DNA from: Firmicutes bacterium UBA3936
GTDB lineage: Bacteria; Bacillota; Dethiobacteria; Dethiobacterales; Dethiobacteraceae
Assembly (NCBI GenBank): GCA_002385745.1
Contig: DGEC01000064.1
Coordinates: forward strand, 1-7,046
DNA: 7,046 bases
Direction of reading: 5' to 3'
The translations under genes were made by a program, and so were the position numbers. The notes beneath the pieces were generated by a model that did not search any database, was not told where the DNA came from, and was given only the letters and a program-made list of their open reading frames with translations. Shown in pieces: positions 5,989 to 7,046 of the stretch (position 1 is the first letter of the stretch; every line of letters starts with the position of its first letter).

Positions 5989-6196
5989 AAAGGAATAATG
6001 CCAAGGGAGGTATGTTTAGGGGGGAGGTGTGTTTATAAGAGGACAAGAAGTCGTTTTCAGCATGCCTTAAGCAAAGTAGTGAGGGGTGCCAAAAGCAATA
6101 TTTCAACTGCTACACCGGTTGCAGCCTTTCTGCAGCAATATCTGCAGCAGAAGATGCGCATAATTATTCCTGTCCTGAAAAAAAGGAGGTAGAAGG
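5964..6196 (+). other. Long 5' leader of the solute-binding protein gene
   Basis: About 230 bases lie between the predicted transcription start and the ATG. I recognise no known riboswitch: a T-box AGGGTGG element and GEMM-type c-di-GMP signatures are absent. The leader is purine-rich near 6004-6028 and carries three TGCAGC copies at 6120, 6131 and 6143. A 64-codon frame (5998-6192) runs through it, with AAAGGA only three bases before its ATG and its TAG overlapping the next gene's ribosome site. It encodes a basic, low-complexity product and I do not call it a gene, though translational coupling is conceivable. Confidence 0.4.
6129..6149 (+). repeat. Short direct repeat TCTGCAGCA x2
   Basis: TCTGCAGCA occurs at 6129-6137 and again at 6141-6149, a 12-base period. 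A related TTGCAGC lies at 6119-6125. The spacing is about one helical turn. Each full copy contains the palindrome CTGCAG. The significance is unknown. Confidence 0.5.
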
Positions 6197-7046
6197 ATGA
6201 GATCAAGCAAAAAGTCCCTTCTTATACTGGGCTGTGTTCTGCTTGTCTTGCTGCTGGCACTGGCAGTCGGTTGCGGTGGCAAAAATAACAACAATGACGG
6301 CAATAACAACGAAGCCGGCGAAGGCGAGCTTGAGCCCCAGTACGGTGGAAAACTGGTTATGCTGCAGCCTTCGGGGCCGATTTCCATGAGCTGGTTCCCT
6401 GACATGGGCCCGGGAGATTATGCTTTTGCCATGCCGGGTGCAGAGCCGTTGCTGGCTGTTGCCAACGACCGTTCGCTTGAGGGAATTCTGGCAACAGACT
6501 GGGAAGAAGATATTGAAGCCAAGACAATTACCTTCAAATTAAGAGAAGGCGTCAAGTTCCATGACGGGACAGATTTCAACGCTGATTCCGTAGTATGGCG
6601 CTTCGATGTTGCAGCAGACTTTTCCTATATTCCAAAAGAAAACCAGGAAGTCAACTATGTTGAGAAGTTAGATGACTATACCGTCCGCTTCCACCTGAAC
6701 TGGTGGACCAACCAGATGCTGGAAACAATCGGTATTGCGCAAATGTATTCCCGGGCCGCCTTCGAAGCACACGGCGGACTGGAAGACAATGCCGGCATTG
6801 ATTGGATGAAGGAGAATCTGGTAGGTACCGGGCCGTTTAAACTGCAAACCTTTGAGAGGGATGCGAGACTGGTCTGGGTAAAGAATGAAGACTACTGGCG
6901 GGAAGGCAGACCTTATCTGGACAGCATAGAAATTCTTGTTATCCCCGATGCGTCTACAGCCTCCCAGAAAATGGAAGCCAGGGAAGCGCACCTCTGGACC
7001 GGTGCCGACGGCGCCCAGACCCAGAAACTGGAGAACCTCGGTTTTG
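6197..7046 (+). CDS. ABC transporter solute-binding lipoprotein, family 5 (DppA/OppA/NikA-like), C-terminus cut by window edge
   Basis: The first 283 residues are visible; the family is usually around 500-560. ATG at 6197 follows AAGGAGGT (6183-6190) at six bases. A lipoprotein signal peptide is clear: basic MRSSKK, a hydrophobic stretch at 8-22, and lipobox AVGC with Cys26 as the lipidated residue. An Asn-rich flexible linker follows (about 29-40). The mature domain has family 5 marks: AEPLLAVAND (82-91), GILATDWEED (96-105), the signature region 113-137 (REGVKFHDG then ADSVVWRFD), GTGPFKL (210-216) and NEDYWREGRPYLDSIEI (230-246). It should sit outside the membrane and deliver peptides or another small ligand, such as a metal chelate or sugar, to an ABC permease. 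The specificity pocket cannot be read from this half, and the permease genes would lie downstream. It is divergent from the glycan-ligase gene and has its own promoter. Confidence 0.93.
   Translation, partial: MRSSKKSLLILGCVLLVLLLALAVGCGGKNNNNDGNNNEAGEGELEPQYGGKLVMLQPSGPISMSWFPDMGPGDYAFAMPGAEPLLAVANDRSLEGILATDWEEDIEAKTITFKLREGVKFHDGTDFNADSVVWRFDVAADFSYIPKENQEVNYVEKLDDYTVRFHLNWWTNQMLETIGIAQMYSRAAFEAHGGLEDNAGIDWMKENLVGTGPFKLQTFERDARLVWVKNEDYWREGRPYLDSIEILVIPDASTASQKMEAREAHLWTGADGAQTQKLENLGF

Noticed and set aside
5964..6196. Riboswitch (T-box, c-di-GMP, SAM) in the binding-protein leader
   Set aside because: None of the conserved core motifs of these classes could be found by eye.
6668..6991. 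107-codon minus-strand open frame, and another at 6103-6405
   Set aside because: Both are antisense to the family 5 binding protein or its leader and lack ribosome sites.

Overview
The window looks like part of an anaerobic Firmicute (Bacillota) chromosome, perhaps of the Peptococcaceae/Desulfotomaculum or Syntrophomonas type. This is an inference from three things: strong AAGGAGG-type Shine-Dalgarno sites, a propionate-CoA-transferase-family enzyme beside short-chain beta-oxidation genes, and an Asn-rich lipoprotein linker on a solute-binding protein. No rRNA or other phylogenetic marker is present, so the exact taxon is open.

Layout. Positions 1-5823 are read on the minus strand. In transcription order they hold an O-antigen-ligase-family membrane protein (5823-4726), a 221-base non-coding stretch rich in inverted repeats (4725-4505), a Pct-like CoA-transferase (4504-2930), a 680-residue 3-hydroxyacyl-CoA dehydrogenase/enoyl-CoA hydratase fusion (2868-826) and a thiolase-family protein cut by the window's left edge (806-1). 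A divergent intergenic region (5824-6196) carries a good sigma-A promoter for the plus strand. It drives a family 5 extracellular solute-binding lipoprotein (6197 onward, cut by the right edge).

How the genes work together. The CoA-transferase, the dehydrogenase/hydratase fusion and the thiolase form a tight minus-strand cluster (gaps of 61 and 19 bases). Together they could activate a short carboxylic acid to its CoA ester, hydrate and oxidise the enoyl-CoA, and cleave the 3-ketoacyl-CoA, or run in reverse. Acyl-CoA dehydrogenase and electron-transfer genes are not in view and may lie beyond position 1. The O-antigen-ligase-like gene and the binding-protein gene have no evident metabolic link to this cluster.

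The most interesting non-coding structure lies upstream of the CoA-transferase. It has a CRP/FNR-like palindrome (GTGA-N6-TCAC), followed by four short GC-rich segments that can pair as 1:2, 2:3 or 3:4, the geometry of an attenuator or switching leader. A second inverted repeat covers the expected transcription start of the binding-protein gene. I see no CRISPR array, mobile element, tRNA, rRNA or clear intrinsic terminator.
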